Shown here in pieces: positions 26,247 to 35,102 of a DNA stretch of 64,000 bases. This DNA is from WTFY01 sp965205275. GTDB lineage: Bacteria; Pseudomonadota; Gammaproteobacteria; UBA4575. The stretch is from assembly GCA_965205275.1 (NCBI GenBank), contig OZ242168.1, positions 62,001-126,000 on the forward strand, written 5' to 3'. The position numbers and the translations under genes were made by a program. A model generated the notes under the pieces. The model did not search any database. It was not told the origin of the DNA and saw only the letters and a program-made list of their open reading frames with translations. Position 1 is the first letter of the stretch. Each line of letters opens with the position of its first letter.

Positions 26247-27164
26247 GTGATACAACAAAGAACTCTAAAAAACGTCATACGTGCTACGGGAGTTGGCCTG
26301 CATACAGGTGAGAAAGTATATTTGGCGTTACGCCCTGCACCTGTCGAAACAGGGGTTATATTCAGGCGCATCGACCTTGATCCGCCAGTGGAGATTAAAG
26401 CCAGTCCTGAGAATGTAGGTGATACGAGCCTGTCTACAACCCTGGTTTCTGAAGGTGTACGCATTTCCACGGTAGAGCATTTACTCTCTGCAATGGCAGG
26501 ACTTGGTATAGATAATGCTTATGTGGATGTCAGCGCACCTGAAGTACCCATTATGGATGGCAGTGCAGGCCCCTTTGTGTTCCTGGTGCAATCAGCGGGC
26601 ATTGTTGAGCAAAAAGCAGCCAAAAGATTTATCCGGATCAACAAGTCTGTCAAAATAAAAGAAGGCGACAAATGGGCAAAATTTGCTCCATTTGATGGTT
26701 TCAAAGTCGGTTTTGTGATTGATTTTGATCACCCTGTTTTTAAGGCAGGTCCGCAAAAAGCTGAACTGGATTTTTCCACGACCTCCTTCGTTAAAGAAGT
26801 ATCGCGGTCGCGCACATTTGGTTTTATGCGTGACTTTGAGGCTCTTCGATCGCGCAATCTGGCTTTAGGGGGTAGTCTTGATAACTCTATTGCTGTGGAT
26901 GATCATCGCATATTGAATGAAGATGGTTTGCGCTATGAAGATGAATTTGTCAAACACAAGATTCTGGATGCCATTGGTGATTTGTATCTGCTTGGGCATG
27001 GCCTGATTGGTGCCTTTAGCGGCTATAAATCCGGGCACGCACTGAATAACAAGCTGCTAAGAAAGCTGCTTGAGGAGGAGGATGCCTGGGAGGAAGTTAC
27101 TTTTGAAGATGGTGAAGAGACAGTGCCGATATTCTACAGTTTACCTATAGGTGCGAACGTATGA
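26247..27164 (+). CDS. lpxC: UDP-3-O-acyl-N-acetylglucosamine deacetylase
   Basis: LpxC is the zinc deacetylase that commits UDP-GlcNAc to lipid A synthesis. The 305-residue protein starts IQQRTLKNVIRATGVGLHTGEKV, with the zinc-ligand segments STVEHLLSAMAGLGIDNA and KHKILDAIGDLYLLGHGLIGAFSGYKSGHALNNKLL (read as adjoining segments), and MDGSAGPFVFL. The start is a GTG, chosen because it matches the family N-terminus MIKQRTLK. It lies 157 bases after ftsZ with its own upstream region. Confidence 0.98.
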   Translation: MIQQRTLKNVIRATGVGLHTGEKVYLALRPAPVETGVIFRRIDLDPPVEIKASPENVGDTSLSTTLVSEGVRISTVEHLLSAMAGLGIDNAYVDVSAPEVPIMDGSAGPFVFLVQSAGIVEQKAAKRFIRINKSVKIKEGDKWAKFAPFDGFKVGFVIDFDHPVFKAGPQKAELDFSTTSFVKEVSRSRTFGFMRDFEALRSRNLALGGSLDNSIAVDDHRILNEDGLRYEDEFVKHKILDAIGDLYLLGHGLIGAFSGYKSGHALNNKLLRKLLEEEDAWEEVTFEDGEETVPIFYSLPIGANV

Positions 27165-27191
27165 CGGTTGCGCAGGTAAACTACTGGTCGG

Positions 27192-27617
27192 TCAATGACC
27201 TATATTGCGTTTTGCTAGATGTTGCAAGGCCTCTTTCAGGGCACTATCTTCCACATGATCAGCACATTCTTTAATGTGACGGGCACCATAATCGGAAAGG
27301 GTTTGTGTCGGGGTCGGCAGTTTCAAATCACCGTCGGCTTTTCTGATTTTAATCTTTATTCGATTTAGGTATTCTCTTACAGTAAGGCCAAGCTCCTGGT
27401 TCAACTGCTTCAGGATTTCATATTGTTGAAACCGGACGAGGCTGGCTTGGCTGGGGTTATCGGTGATAATTGTAAGAGTTCGGTCTCCGATATTTGCTAC
27501 CCAGCAATGGCTGGCCAGTTCTGCGGGTAAATGCATTCTTATGCTCAAGGTAAGCCTGTGCAAAAGCTTTGTTTTATCCTGTAAGCTTGTACCTATGTAT
27601 GACGATAGTTTCTGCAT
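27192..27617 (-). CDS. dciA: DUF721/DciA-like protein (possible DnaB-helicase loader)
   Basis: This 141-residue protein resembles the DUF721 (DciA) family, of which the founding members bind and load the replicative helicase in bacteria lacking DnaC. Visible features are an N-terminal stretch LASHCWVANIGDRTLTIITDNPSQASLVRFQQYEILKQLN (read as adjoining segments), which fits the KH-like DUF721 pattern in which a short beta strand is followed by SxAxxLRxxxxxIL, and a basic strand YLNRIKIKIRK. The position between lpxC and an M23 peptidase/secA, on the opposite strand, is the known location in Pseudomonas and relatives. The C-terminal extension is helical and polar. The call rests on pattern and context. 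Confidence 0.68.
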   Translation of the reverse strand: MQKLSSYIGTSLQDKTKLLHRLTLSIRMHLPAELASHCWVANIGDRTLTIITDNPSQASLVRFQQYEILKQLNQELGLTVREYLNRIKIKIRKADGDLKLPTPTQTLSDYGARHIKECADHVEDSALKEALQHLAKRNIGH

Positions 27618-27669
27618 CGAAATGACTTCAGGTAAAAATATTCAATAACAGGTGTAAGCAGCAGCAGAC

Positions 27670-28584
27670 ATGAACATTATCATTTTTCTCCGTTCGCGCA
27701 CACGCTTTATTTCTGTTGACTATCTGCCTGGATGGAACAGAGCCGGATTGTTTCTTGGTGTAATCATACTTTCGATGATTTTACTTGGCGGTGGTTGTAT
27801 AGCTGGTATTTTATTCGGCAATCAAGTCATTTTAAGCGAATGGAAAAGAGATATCGCGGCGCAGGAAGAACGCTTGCAACTGGTCAGCCAGGAAGCTCAG
27901 ATACAGGTTAATGCACTGACCGCACAAGCCGGACTATTGCAGGCGCATATGAATCATATCGATGTATTAGGAAGCATGCTGGTCGAGATGGCAGGTTTTG
28001 AACCTGAAGAATTCAGCTTTGATCCCATTCCTGCTGCAGGGGGTCCAGGTCTTGTCCCGGACAGCAATTCGCACACAGATATGCAGATTGATGCTGTATT
28101 TGAAGAAATTCAGGCCGGTCTGGAAGCGCGTGAATATCAATTACAGGTACTCAGCGATACATTTGTGAACAGGAAATCCGAACAGGCCACGTACCCACAG
28201 GGACGCCCTGTAGCTGATACTGATAGCTGGATTTCATCCTATTTTGGTAAGCGCCGCAGCCCCTTCACAGGCAGGCCTGAAATGCATGCGGGTGTGGATT
28301 TTGGCGGCAAGTCCAGCAGCGACGTGGTGGCTGTTGCTGGAGGGATTGTCACACAGGCAAGCAAAAATGGCGGTTACGGTTATTTTGTAGAAATTGATCA
28401 TGGTACTGGCTATATGACGCGTTATGGGCATAACAAGACGCTGCTTGTGCAGGCAGGTGAGGTCGTCAAACGCGGTCATATAATTGCCAAGCTGGGCAGT
28501 ACCGGTCGCTCAACCGGTCCACATGTCCATTTTGAGGTTCTCAAGGACGGTGCCCAGGTGGACCCAATGAAGTTTATTCAATAG
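27670..28584 (+). CDS. Membrane-anchored M23 (LytM-type) peptidoglycan endopeptidase
   Basis: This 304-residue protein has an N-terminal transmembrane helix (GLFLGVIILSMILLGGGCIAGILFG; about residues 25-50), a coiled-coil stretch (AAQEERLQLVSQEAQIQVNAL) and a C-terminal M23 domain. Zinc-site residues appear intact: HAGVDFGG (H and D) and HVHFEV (catalytic H and metal H). MTRYGHNKTLLVQAGEVVKRG is typical of the fold. It probably cleaves peptide cross-links in the periplasm from the inner-membrane surface. Genes of this type commonly lie just upstream of secA in gammaproteobacteria. Confidence 0.9.
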   Translation: MNIIIFLRSRTRFISVDYLPGWNRAGLFLGVIILSMILLGGGCIAGILFGNQVILSEWKRDIAAQEERLQLVSQEAQIQVNALTAQAGLLQAHMNHIDVLGSMLVEMAGFEPEEFSFDPIPAAGGPGLVPDSNSHTDMQIDAVFEEIQAGLEAREYQLQVLSDTFVNRKSEQATYPQGRPVADTDSWISSYFGKRRSPFTGRPEMHAGVDFGGKSSSDVVAVAGGIVTQASKNGGYGYFVEIDHGTGYMTRYGHNKTLLVQAGEVVKRGHIIAKLGSTGRSTGPHVHFEVLKDGAQVDPMKFIQ

Positions 28585-28627
28585 CTTCGTTGTAGACCCT
28601 TCTGAATCCGGTTAATCTTCATTTTGT

Positions 28628-28653
28628 CCAGTTTTACTCAAAAGCTGGTTTTT
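28628..28653 (+). terminator. Possible intrinsic terminator between M23 gene and secA
   Basis: CCAGTTTT (28628-28635) pairs with AAAA plus CTGG (28640-28643 and 28645-28648) around the loop ACTC, with one bulged G, and is followed by five T residues. The stem is only moderately stable, so partial read-through into secA is likely. There is no sign of a SecM-like arrest peptide gene in this 172-base gap. Confidence 0.5.
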
Positions 28654-28756
28654 CTATGTGAATCAGCTTGTAGAGCACGTGAAGAAAATATATTTTTGCT
28701 GAACGGCCTTTACAGGATTTATCCATTCGTTTTTTCTCAGGTACTTTAATAGTCGC

Positions 28757-31471
28757 ATGCTTAAAAAATTTACCAAAAAAGTTTTTGGCAGTCGTAACCA
28801 GAGGGTATTAAATCGTTACTACAGGGTTGTCCAGAAAATCAATGCATTGGAAGGGTCCTATAAAATGCTTGATGATCAGGCCTTGCGGCAAAAAACCACA
28901 GCTTTTCGCCAGGAAATTAAAAATGGCGTAAGTCTGGAAAAGATATTACCTGAAGCATTTGCTGCAGTACGTGAAGCTGCAAGCCGCACACTTAGTATGC
29001 GCCATTTTGATGTTCAACTGGTAGGAGGCATGGTATTAAATGATGGCAGAATTGCTGAAATGCGCACAGGCGAGGGCAAGACCCTGGTTGCAACCTTGCC
29101 GATCTATCTTAACGCCTTAAGTGGCAAGGGAGCGCATGTCGTGACGGTCAATGATTATCTGGCCAAGCGTGATGCAGAGTGGATGGGGGGGATCTACCGT
29201 TTGCTTGGACTTGATGTAGGTGTGTTGACAGGTGGGATGGTGCATCAGGAACGTCAAAAGGCCTATGCAGCAGATGTCACGTATGGAACCAATAATGAAT
29301 TTGGTTTTGATTATCTGCGCGACAATATGGAATTTTCCATTGGAGGTTGTGTGCAGCATGACCTTAATTTTGCAGTAGTGGATGAAGTAGATTCAATTCT
29401 TATTGATGAGGCACGTACACCCCTGATTATTTCAGGTTCTACAGGTGAAAACCTGAGTATGTACAAGGCTGTTAATGTCTTGGTACCCAGGCTGGTTAGA
29501 CAACAGGAAGAGGACGGGCCGGGCGATTACAGTGTTGATGAAAAAAGCAAGCAGATTCATTTGACAGAAGATGGCCACCAAAGCATTGAAGATTTGCTGC
29601 TCGGGGAGGGCTTGCTGGCTGAAGATGAAATGCTGTATGACGTTACGAATATCAATTTATTGCATCATGTGAACGCAGCGCTGCGCGCAAATGTGTTATT
29701 TCAGAAAGATGTCGATTATATCGTACGCGATGGTCAGGTCATCATTGTAGACGAATTTACTGGTCGTACGATGCCCGGCAGGCGCTGGTCAGACGGGTTG
29801 CACCAGGCGGTTGAAGCCAAGGAAGATGTCAGAATACAAAATGAAAACCAGACGCTAGCCTCTATCACTTTCCAAAACTATTTTCGCCTGTATAACAAGT
29901 TATCCGGGATGACTGGAACGGCTGACACAGAGGCTTATGAATTTGAGTCGATTTATGGTTTGGAGGTAGCAGTTATCCCGACTCATAAACCAATGATTCG
30001 TGATGACATGGGGGACTTGGTATACCTTACCATGCAGGAAAAATATGATGCCATCATCAGCGATATCAAAAGATGTGTAGATTGTGGTCAGCCGGTTCTG
30101 GTAGGAACAACGTCAATTGAATCATCTGAACTCATCTCAAATATCCTGCAAAATTCCGGGATAGCACATCAGGTACTGAATGCAAAACAGCATGAGAAAG
30201 AGTCTCATATTATTGCCCAGGCAGGCCGCCCAGGTACTGTAACCATTGCAACGAATATGGCAGGTCGGGGTACCGATATCGTGCTTGGGGGTAATCTTGA
30301 TGCAGAGTTGCAAAACCTTTCGCCGGAAACGCCAGAGACTGAGCACAGCCTTGTCCAGGCTGACTGGCAGGAGAGGCATGATGCTGTTATTCAGGCTGGT
30401 GGACTGCATATTATTGGCACAGAAAGGCATGAATCAAGGCGTATTGACAATCAATTGCGCGGGCGTTCGGGCCGCCAGGGTGACAGGGGGTCGACCCGGT
30501 TTTATCTCTCAATGGAAGATAACCTGATGAGAATTTTCGCTTCCGATAAAGTGCGCGGATTGATGCAGAAGCTGGGCATGCAGCAAGGTGAATCGATTGA
30601 GCATCCCTGGATATCAAAAGCCATTGAAAATGCACAACGCAAAGTAGAAGCGCATAACTTCGATATTCGCAAGCATTTGCTTGAATATGATGATGTTGCC
30701 AATGACCAGCGCAAGGTAGTGTATGAACAACGTCGGGAGCTGATGCATACAGATGATATATCTGAAAATCTGGTGGCTATACGTGAAGACGTTATTGATA
30801 GCACCATTAGCGAATTCCTGCCCGATGGAAGTGTGGAGGAACAATGGGATATCGAGGGTCTTTGCCAGGCGCTCGAGAATAAGTTTGGTTTGTCCCTGCC
30901 AGTCAAGCAATGGTTTGATGAAGATGATGCCATTGAAAAAGAAGGTGTGAGCGAAAGGATTTTCCAGTGTATTGCTGATTTATTCAGGGAAAAAGAAGAC
31001 CGTGTTGGTGCGGAAATAATGCGCCGACTTGAAAAGGACCTTATGCTGAAGGTACTGGATAATCGCTGGAAAGAACATCTCGCAGCAATGGACTATTTGC
31101 GCCAGGGTATTGGCCTGCGCAGCTACGCACAGAAAAATCCTAAACAGGAATACAAGAGAGAGGCGTTTAATATGTTCCAGCAAATGCTGGATCAGATCAA
31201 ACATGAAACCATCTCCTTAATTTCCAGGGCAGAACTGCCTACCCTTGAGGAAATCAGGGCCTTGGAAGCTGCACAGCAAGTTCCGGATGATATTGAGTAT
31301 CAGCATGCACAGGTGGACAATGTACTGCATCCCGAGCAACAGGCTGCAGCGACAGGAGGGCAGACAAGGCAGCAACCCTTTAAACGTACACAGAAAAAAC
31401 TGGGCCGTAATGAACCCTGTCACTGTGGTTCAGGTAAAAAATTCAAACATTGCCATGGAAAGCTCGCCTAG
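28757..31471 (+). CDS. secA: Preprotein translocase ATPase SecA
   Basis: SecA drives post-translational export through SecYEG. The 904-residue protein has Walker A MRTGEGKT at residues 102-109 (same numbering as E. coli), VTVNDYLAKRDAEWM, VDEVDSILIDEARTPLIISG (read in part), the preprotein-binding region, GTDIVLGGNLD, the second nucleotide-binding domain with QLRGRSGRQGDRGSTRFYLS (read in part), and the C-terminal zinc motif CHCGSGKKFKHCHG with ligands Cys888, Cys890, Cys899 and His900, which binds SecB. It is complete, and its end is close to argJ. Confidence 0.99.
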   Translation: MLKKFTKKVFGSRNQRVLNRYYRVVQKINALEGSYKMLDDQALRQKTTAFRQEIKNGVSLEKILPEAFAAVREAASRTLSMRHFDVQLVGGMVLNDGRIAEMRTGEGKTLVATLPIYLNALSGKGAHVVTVNDYLAKRDAEWMGGIYRLLGLDVGVLTGGMVHQERQKAYAADVTYGTNNEFGFDYLRDNMEFSIGGCVQHDLNFAVVDEVDSILIDEARTPLIISGSTGENLSMYKAVNVLVPRLVRQQEEDGPGDYSVDEKSKQIHLTEDGHQSIEDLLLGEGLLAEDEMLYDVTNINLLHHVNAALRANVLFQKDVDYIVRDGQVIIVDEFTGRTMPGRRWSDGLHQAVEAKEDVRIQNENQTLASITFQNYFRLYNKLSGMTGTADTEAYEFESIYGLEVAVIPTHKPMIRDDMGDLVYLTMQEKYDAIISDIKRCVDCGQPVLVGTTSIESSELISNILQNSGIAHQVLNAKQHEKESHIIAQAGRPGTVTIATNMAGRGTDIVLGGNLDAELQNLSPETPETEHSLVQADWQERHDAVIQAGGLHIIGTERHESRRIDNQLRGRSGRQGDRGSTRFYLSMEDNLMRIFASDKVRGLMQKLGMQQGESIEHPWISKAIENAQRKVEAHNFDIRKHLLEYDDVANDQRKVVYEQRRELMHTDDISENLVAIREDVIDSTISEFLPDGSVEEQWDIEGLCQALENKFGLSLPVKQWFDEDDAIEKEGVSERIFQCIADLFREKEDRVGAEIMRRLEKDLMLKVLDNRWKEHLAAMDYLRQGIGLRSYAQKNPKQEYKREAFNMFQQMLDQIKHETISLISRAELPTLEEIRALEAAQQVPDDIEYQHAQVDNVLHPEQQAAATGGQTRQQPFKRTQKKLGRNEPCHCGSGKKFKHCHGKLA

Positions 31472-31497
31472 CCGCCTGTGTACTAAAGTCGTTTTGT

Positions 31498-32715
31498 ATG
31501 GCAATTCCTATAAATCCCCCAAAACCATTGTTACCTGTTAAAGGCATTCGCCTCGCAACGGCAGCAACGGGCATGCGCTACCAGAATCGGGATGATCTGA
31601 TGTTAATGGAAGTTTGTGAGCATACACAAACAGCTGCGTTATTCACTACTAACCAGTTTTGTGCAGCCCCGGTGACGGTCTGTAAGCAACATCTTAGTGT
31701 TGCACAGCCAAGGTACCTGCTGATTAATGCCGGAAATGCCAATGCCGGACTGGGTGTACAGGGTCTGACAGATGCCTATGCAACATGCGCGGCCTTGGCA
31801 CATGAAAGTGGTTGCATGGAAAATGAGATACTGCCATTTTCAACAGGCGTGATTGGCGAACGTCTGGCGGTTGAGAAAATGATCCGGCATTACTCCCAGC
31901 TTATCGACAATCTGGAGGAAGATGCATGGTTGCCTGCTGCGCAGGCAATCCTGACCACCGATACCGTCAGCAAAGGCTTGTCCAGGCAGATGGAACTGGA
32001 CAGGCATACAGTGGTTGTTACGGGCATTGCAAAAGGGTCAGGGATGATCCGCCCGGACATGGCTACCATGCTGGCATTTGTTGCAACTGACTTGGAAGTT
32101 GATTCCAGGGACATGGATCGGATGTTAAGGGATGCTGTGCAACAGTCGTTTCATTGCATCACTGTTGATGGAGATACGTCCACCAACGATGCCTGCGTAT
32201 TGATGGCAACTGGACAGACAGGCATCAGTTTCAGTGAACTGTCAGAACAAGCCAGGGCAGAATTTACCCAAACCCTGAATTCCCTGTTCCTGACCTTGGC
32301 ACAATCGATTGTTCGGGATGGTGAAGGAGTAACAAAGTATATCTGCATCAGGGTGGATCAGGCTGAAAGCAAAGAAATGGCATACAATATCGCCTTTACC
32401 ATTGCGCACTCGCCACTGGTCAAGACCGCAGCTTTTGCGAGTGATCCGAACTGGGGGCGCATACTGGCAGCGGTGGGTCGCGCAAAAGTAGCGCCTTTGG
32501 AAATGAGCAGGCTGTCCTTGTACATCAATGACCTGCAGGTGATTGCAAACGGTACGCTTGCTTCCGGTTATACAGAGGAAACGGGTGCTAAAGCCATGCA
32601 GAAAAGTGAAATTGAATTTCGGCTAGAGCTGGGTCTCGGGGCCTGTTCTGCCAGGGTATGGACTACGGATCTTTCGTATGAGTATGTAAAGATTAATGCG
32701 GAGTATCGATCCTGA
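31498..32715 (+). CDS. argJ: Bifunctional glutamate N-acetyltransferase / amino-acid acetyltransferase
   Basis: ArgJ transfers the acetyl group from N-acetylornithine to glutamate (and in bifunctional forms from acetyl-CoA) in arginine synthesis. The 405-residue precursor has GIRLATAATGMRY, FTTNQFCAAPV, LINAGNANAGLG, STGVIGERL, AKGSGMIRPDMATMLAF with the self-cleavage Thr190 preceding MLAF, DGDTSTNDACVLMATG, GEGVTKYI and SDPNWGRILAAVGRA. Cleavage gives two chains. I chose ATG 31498; the frame is open back to 31450 inside secA. The order secA-argJ-Nudix is that of Pseudomonas. Confidence 0.96.
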   Translation: MAIPINPPKPLLPVKGIRLATAATGMRYQNRDDLMLMEVCEHTQTAALFTTNQFCAAPVTVCKQHLSVAQPRYLLINAGNANAGLGVQGLTDAYATCAALAHESGCMENEILPFSTGVIGERLAVEKMIRHYSQLIDNLEEDAWLPAAQAILTTDTVSKGLSRQMELDRHTVVVTGIAKGSGMIRPDMATMLAFVATDLEVDSRDMDRMLRDAVQQSFHCITVDGDTSTNDACVLMATGQTGISFSELSEQARAEFTQTLNSLFLTLAQSIVRDGEGVTKYICIRVDQAESKEMAYNIAFTIAHSPLVKTAAFASDPNWGRILAAVGRAKVAPLEMSRLSLYINDLQVIANGTLASGYTEETGAKAMQKSEIEFRLELGLGACSARVWTTDLSYEYVKINAEYRS

Positions 32716-32726
32716 CCGGTTTTTCT

Positions 32727-33683
32727 TTGCCCTTGTGTACAGATAAGGATTATACACATGTCGTCTTGGGCATCATAAAAAATGCTAGGGGCGAGGTTCT
32801 CGTTACGAAACGAATCCCGGATACTCATCTGGGTGGATATTTTGAGTTTCCAGGTGGAAAGCTGAAAGAGAACGAGTCCCCTGAAGCAGGATTGGTGCGT
32901 GAGTTGAAAGAAGAACTGAATATTGAACTGCACCAGTGCAGGCCGCTGATTCAAATCCCATATTCATACCCTGAAAGGAAAGTATTCCTGGATGTCTTTA
33001 TGGTTACCGGATACTCGGGAACGGCTCACGCAAATACAGTGCAAGAGGCATACTGGAAGAGAATTTCAGACTTGGGTAATGTGGGGTTTCCAGATGCAAA
33101 TCATGGCATCATACGTGCACTGCAACTTCCCGGATTGATTTCAGTTACTCCCGGTCTGGACCAGGACAGGGATTTTTTGACGCACTTTGAGAAAATAGTA
33201 GAAAAAGAAGAGATTTCTATCATTCATCTTCGTTCTCATGAGTTGGGTACCCCGCAATATTTACAGTTGGCTGAAAGGTGTCTAAAAAAATGCCGGCGAC
33301 ACCTTGTGCATCTTGTTTTGAATGGTGAAGCGGGGCTTCTTGAAAAAGTTGATGCAGCAGGCCTGCATTTAACCAGCAACAGGCTGCTGGCGACCCAAAA
33401 AAGACCACTTGGGACAAGCTATCTGGTCAGTGCGTCATGTCATAACCTGAATGAGGTGTTGCATGCTTCGAGTATTGGTTTGGACTATATATTTCTGGGC
33501 CCGGTACTGGAAAAAGCCTTCGGTACGAATAGCAGGCCTTTGGGCTGGAAAGGCTTTAGTCAACTGGCACGGCAAAGCACTATCCCTGTTTACGCGATTG
33601 GAGGTCTTGGAGTTGGTGATACAGGTTTTTCCACTGAATACGGTGGGCAGGGTATTGCAGCCATCCGTGACATATGGCAATAG
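32727..33683 (+). CDS. Nudix hydrolase fused to a ThiE-like domain
   Basis: The 318-residue protein has two parts. Residues about 8-130 form a MutT-type Nudix domain with the full box GGKLKENESPEAGLVRELKEEL (read as two adjoining parts: GGKLKENESPEAG and LVRELKEELN), which hydrolyses nucleoside diphosphate-X compounds such as 8-oxo-dGTP. Residues about 150-310 resemble thiamine-phosphate synthase (VDAAGLHLTSNRL, SASCHNLNEVLHASSIGLDYIFLGPVL, PVYAIGGLGVGD). This fusion is known next to argJ in Pseudomonas and relatives; the role of the second domain is unclear. The best start is a TTG at 32727; no ATG is available before the Nudix core, so the exact start is uncertain. Confidence 0.88.
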   Translation: MPLCTDKDYTHVVLGIIKNARGEVLVTKRIPDTHLGGYFEFPGGKLKENESPEAGLVRELKEELNIELHQCRPLIQIPYSYPERKVFLDVFMVTGYSGTAHANTVQEAYWKRISDLGNVGFPDANHGIIRALQLPGLISVTPGLDQDRDFLTHFEKIVEKEEISIIHLRSHELGTPQYLQLAERCLKKCRRHLVHLVLNGEAGLLEKVDAAGLHLTSNRLLATQKRPLGTSYLVSASCHNLNEVLHASSIGLDYIFLGPVLEKAFGTNSRPLGWKGFSQLARQSTIPVYAIGGLGVGDTGFSTEYGGQGIAAIRDIWQ

Positions 33684-33713
33684 GTTGTGCCCAGATTGGC
33701 TAAAGGGCACAAC
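33684..33713. other. Perfect 9-bp hairpin at the convergent Nudix-ThiE/zapD junction
   Basis: GTTGTGCCC (33684-33692) and GGGCACAAC (33705-33713) are exact reverse complements around a 12-base loop. The hairpin begins one base after the Nudix-ThiE stop and covers the last codons of zapD, whose stop codon sits in the loop. There is no T-tract on either side, so it is not a classical intrinsic terminator; it may protect 3' ends or block converging transcripts. Confidence 0.55.
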
Positions 33714-34479
33714 AGGTTAGTTTGAATTCTATATCCTTATTCGTTTGCTTGGGGTTTGAGTTAGGGTCAGTTTGCGTAAGGAAGCGTATCGAAAACCGTT
33801 GTTTCCCTGCGCTGCATTCTGGGAAATAAGTGCTTTCTACACTCACGCAGATCAACTGGCTGGACATACTAGGGTCTAGGTTCTGGTTATAGAAACCTTT
33901 GGGTGCAAGTTTTTTTTTGGGTTGCGCACTTTGTCTGATGAGTTGTAAAGAATGCGAAATACCTTTTTGGACAATCTCAAATGGCTCAATCCAGCCCACG
34001 AGCGCCTTCTTGCGCTGTAAATGTGACTGTCCTAGCCAATGGTGGTATTCAGGCAAATCAAAATCGCACGTACCCCCCGGTATGGACGCACGTTGACGGA
34101 TACTGCTTATAAAATCATTTTTTTTCAGGTGATCATTAATTTGACCGCGAACCGCATGCAGTTCGTTAAAAATTGATTTATGTTTTGACAGGACTTCGTT
34201 TAGCTTGGCAGTGTTGACGTTGGGTTTATTTGCAAGTTGTTCCAGGGTATCGATTTGTCGTTTGATTTCTTTTAATAATTCCTGTTTCAAGTCACCACGC
34301 GATACCAGATTTAAAATCTCAATCAATGTGAGCAAAGCCCCATGTGTATCGAAAACCTTTTCTTGCTTTGCAAAGAATGCGAAACGATGTGTTAATTGCT
34401 CATAACGCAGGAATGTGCGCATTCTTTCGTTAAGCGGCTGTTCATAATTGATAGTGCGGTTTTGGGTGCTTATATTCAC
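33700..34479 (-). CDS. zapD: Cell division protein ZapD
   Basis: ZapD cross-links FtsZ protofilaments. The 259-residue protein begins with YEQPLNERMRTFLRYEQL, typical of the family (YEhPLNExxRxxLRLExL), followed by a long helical domain (EILNLVSRGDLKQELLKEIKRQ), IRQRASIPGGTCDFDLPEYHHWL (read in part), WLGQSHLQRKKALVGWIEPF and a C-terminal beta domain ending EFKLTCCAL. It follows coaE by six bases, as in E. coli. The small zinc protein gene yacG that normally comes next is missing; the Nudix-ThiE gene is reached instead. Confidence 0.95.
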   Translation of the reverse strand: MNISTQNRTINYEQPLNERMRTFLRYEQLTHRFAFFAKQEKVFDTHGALLTLIEILNLVSRGDLKQELLKEIKRQIDTLEQLANKPNVNTAKLNEVLSKHKSIFNELHAVRGQINDHLKKNDFISSIRQRASIPGGTCDFDLPEYHHWLGQSHLQRKKALVGWIEPFEIVQKGISHSLQLIRQSAQPKKKLAPKGFYNQNLDPSMSSQLICVSVESTYFPECSAGKQRFSIRFLTQTDPNSNPKQTNKDIEFKLTCCAL

Positions 34480-34485
34480 TGTGCA

Positions 34486-35085
34486 TTAAAGGGTTTCACC
34501 CAAAGTACTGTACTGATTATGCAGTATAGCAACCTTTTTTTTCAGAAATTCCATACTATAATAATTTTTGATAGTATCATTTGCCAGCCTTAACCGCTTG
34601 TCCCGGCTGATTTGTACTGAAATGATAGCCTTGACGTGTGTTTTACTGCACTTGTCACGCAGCATAACCCGCTGCATTTGTTGTTCAATCGTGCAGTCAA
34701 CGACCAAGATACGATCTGTCAATCCTGTACGCTTTGTTTCCAGTAGCAGTGGAATCACGATGATGCAATAAACTGCATCAAGCAGGCTGAGTTTCCGCTT
34801 GATTTCCTGGTACACCAACGGATGTAATATATCTTCCAGCATATTACGGATACCTGAATCGGAAAAAATGGCCTGCCTGAGCCTGTCCCGCAACAGGGTT
34901 CGGTTTTTATCGAAATACTCATCGCCGAAGTTTTTATATAGCAGTCCAGTGACTTCCCGGGTCTCTGTCAGTTGTCTTGTAATGGCATCAGCATCAATGA
35001 CAGGAACATTAAAGTCTTTTTGGAAAATATCGGAAACGGTAGTTTTGCCGCAGCCAATACCACCTGTAAGGCCTACTACTAACAT
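34486..35085 (-). CDS. coaE: Dephospho-CoA kinase
   Basis: CoaE phosphorylates dephospho-CoA in the last step of coenzyme A synthesis. The 199-residue P-loop kinase starts VVGLTGGIGCGKTTVSDIF (P-loop GGIGCGKT at residues 8-15), has VIDADAITRQL, LHPLVYQEI, IPLLLETKRTGL and VDCTIEQQMQRVMLRDKCS. The AISVQISRDKRLRLANDTIKN segment (read in part) covers the CoA-binding lid. The prepilin peptidase gene often found next to coaE is not here; instead sucC lies divergently, 50 bases away. Confidence 0.96.
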   Translation of the reverse strand: MLVVGLTGGIGCGKTTVSDIFQKDFNVPVIDADAITRQLTETREVTGLLYKNFGDEYFDKNRTLLRDRLRQAIFSDSGIRNMLEDILHPLVYQEIKRKLSLLDAVYCIIVIPLLLETKRTGLTDRILVVDCTIEQQMQRVMLRDKCSKTHVKAIISVQISRDKRLRLANDTIKNYYSMEFLKKKVAILHNQYSTLGETL

Positions 35086-35102
35086 CGCTTATGATACCAG
35101 AG

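Noticed and set aside
28585..28756. A SecM-like arrest peptide upstream of secA
   Set aside because: No open frame with a signal sequence and arrest motif exists in the 172-base gap.
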